Shown here in pieces: positions 6,426-7,120 of a stretch of 7,120 bases of DNA. The position numbers and the translations under genes are program-made. Each line of letters starts with the position of its first letter. Within the stretch, counting starts at the first letter, position 1. Under the pieces are notes generated by a model that searched no databases, was not told where the DNA came from, and was given only the letters and a program-made list of their open reading frames with translations. Source of the stretch: CAZJGG01 sp964545475 (lineage in GTDB: Bacteria; Bacillota; Clostridia; Lachnospirales; JAISER01). Where the stretch lies: NCBI GenBank assembly GCA_964545475.1, contig CAZJGG010000097.1:1-7120 (forward strand). The letters run 5' to 3'.

Positions 6426-6440
6426 TATTTTCTCTCCTTT

Positions 6441-6497
6441 CATCTTATATTTGCTATAATATGTACTTCATGTACATATTATAGCAAATATAAGATG
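6441..6497. repeat. Perfect 26-bp-arm palindrome overlapping the toxin promoter
   Basis: Bases 6441-6466 are exactly complementary to 6472-6497, with a five-base centre (TTCAT, 6467-6471). The palindrome covers the -10 box, most of the spacer and the start-site region of the leftward promoter, and ends right before the AAAGGAG ribosome binding site. Initiation near 6471 would transcribe only one arm, so the symmetry most likely acts in DNA, as an operator for a dimeric or tetrameric repressor or as a recombination site. A transcript from further upstream would carry the whole 26-bp hairpin. TATAAT is present in both arms, but only the leftward one has a -35 box. Confidence 0.85.
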
Positions 6498-6506
6498 TGG
6501 TGTCAA
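6478..6506 (-). promoter_or_regulatory. Sigma-A promoter of the lysozyme-toxin / immunity operon
   Basis: On the minus strand TTGACA (6501-6506), 17 bases, then TATAAT (6478-6483): a perfect consensus. It would start near 6471 and give a leader of about 45 bases before ATG 6425. The -35 box overlaps the TGA (6503-6505) that closes the decayed upstream gene, so the operon has its own promoter directly abutting that remnant. The -10 box lies inside the 6441-6497 palindrome, which suggests repression by a symmetric binding protein. Confidence 0.85.
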
Positions 6507-7120
6507 CAATAATGTACTAATTGTTTTGTTAAATTGGAAACTAGGTTACTACCCAACAAGCAAACTCCACTCCAGCTTATATAGTTCCAAATTACACTTA
6601 CGATTAATATGTTAGTATATTTTGGAACTTGAAATTTCTCTTCATAGTTTGCATCAATTTTTATTATAACTTCAATTTTGCCGTCTGAATAAACCATGAA
6701 TTTCTCAAAGATTGTCTTTAGAAACGCATTGTTAAACCAGTCCTCGGATTGTAGGCTAATACCGTAAATCATCTTAGAAAGGCATTTTTCAATATTTACT
6801 GTAACTTTTTCTCGGTTATTAAATACTTTTAAAACAATATCTATTTCTATTATTCTATTTTGAACGGGTATAAGCCTTTCCTTTAAGTAATCTTTTAAAA
6901 CCTCATTTTATAAGAATGTTTTCATGATTTCATCCATTAGTTTTCTTCTTTCTCCGGTTATGAAGTCTTTAACCTCGCTTTTTCGGTTGCAAACTTCTCC
7001 GATATACAATCTATTTTAAGTATTTCACTAATAACTGTCTGTGATCAATGACTTTTGCCTCTTTTATAGCTATTTGCAAAAACATAAACAGCTATGTTTG
7101 TTCAAATTGCTCTACCTCCT
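6503..7120 (-). pseudogene. Decayed gene, probably a large serine recombinase remnant
   Basis: Reading leftward, the frame is open for 134 codons from 6907 to the TGA at 6503-6505, with an in-frame TAA at 6908-6910 and further open sequence above it (ITGERRKLMDEIMKTFL just before the stop). The segment EDWFNNAFLKTIFEKFMVYSDGKIEVIIKI resembles the C-terminal end of large serine recombinases (WfdelF..lvekIiVy.dgkIei.fk). At the window edge, AGGAGG (7115-7120) precedes TTG (7103-7105) by nine bases. Reading on from that TTG gives MNK, then after one extra base IAVYV, like a recombinase N-terminus. Only about 600 bases separate the two ends, where the family has about 1500, so the catalytic and zinc regions would be largely deleted. 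Frameshifts and stops make it non-functional. The family call is moderate; that it is a broken gene is firmer. Confidence 0.45.

Noticed and set aside
6423..6443. Start at ATG 6441-6443 for the MuF/lysozyme gene
   Set aside because: The added residues MKGEKI are the translated ribosome binding site (AAAGGAG); the ATG at 6423-6425 has correct spacing.
6455..6460. Plus-strand TATAAT in the left arm of the palindrome as a rightward promoter
   Set aside because: It exists only because of the symmetry; no -35-like hexamer is present 17 bases upstream (6432-6437 is CTCTCC).
1..7120. CRISPR arrays, tRNA or rRNA genes
   Set aside because: No regularly spaced direct repeats and no cloverleaf or rRNA-like stretch were recognised on either strand.

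Overview
The window looks like chromosomal DNA of a low-GC Bacillota, most likely a member of the Clostridia. The reasons are the AT-rich sequence, strong GGAG-type ribosome binding sites, textbook sigma-A promoters (two with perfect TTGACA-17-TATAAT), and the protein types. It falls into a tidy metabolic half (about 1-4080) and a scarred accessory half (about 4140-7120).

Metabolic half: a D-xylose catabolic operon, xylA-xylB, is read leftward. Xylose isomerase (1569-2879) makes D-xylulose and xylulokinase (55-1548) phosphorylates it to D-xylulose 5-phosphate for the pentose phosphate pathway. A LacI-family regulator (3058-4080) is read divergently from the same 178-bp intergenic region. That region holds back-to-back promoters, a near-perfect palindrome with a central CG at about +12 of the xylA transcript (where a LacI-type repressor would block it), and a second related palindrome at the xylA -35 box. 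The likely circuit is local, xylose-responsive repression by a LacI-type protein instead of the ROK-family XylR usual in Bacillota.

Junction (4081-4431): a terminator-like hairpin for the regulator is followed by a short ORF start with an excellent ribosome binding site. That ORF is interrupted by a 107-bp MITE-like element with perfect 16-bp terminal inverted repeats and internal hairpins.

Accessory half, read leftward: a decayed gene at the right edge (6503-7120), probably a large serine recombinase, ends inside the -35 box of a consensus promoter. That promoter is embedded in a perfect 26-bp-arm palindrome (6441-6497). It drives a gene (5172-6425) that joins a phage MuF/head-morphogenesis-like domain to a GH24-type lysozyme domain. 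Fourteen bases downstream is a gene for a membrane-anchored protein with an outward-facing domain (4432-5157). This matches the layout of a phage-type MuF polymorphic toxin with its immunity protein, with lysozyme as the toxin. The toxin gene carries one in-frame TAA at a position where related lysozymes usually have Glu (GAA), so the lysozyme is cut in two while the rest of the frame and the immunity gene stay intact. This recently broken, or possibly read-through, toxin-immunity pair is the most interesting content of the window.
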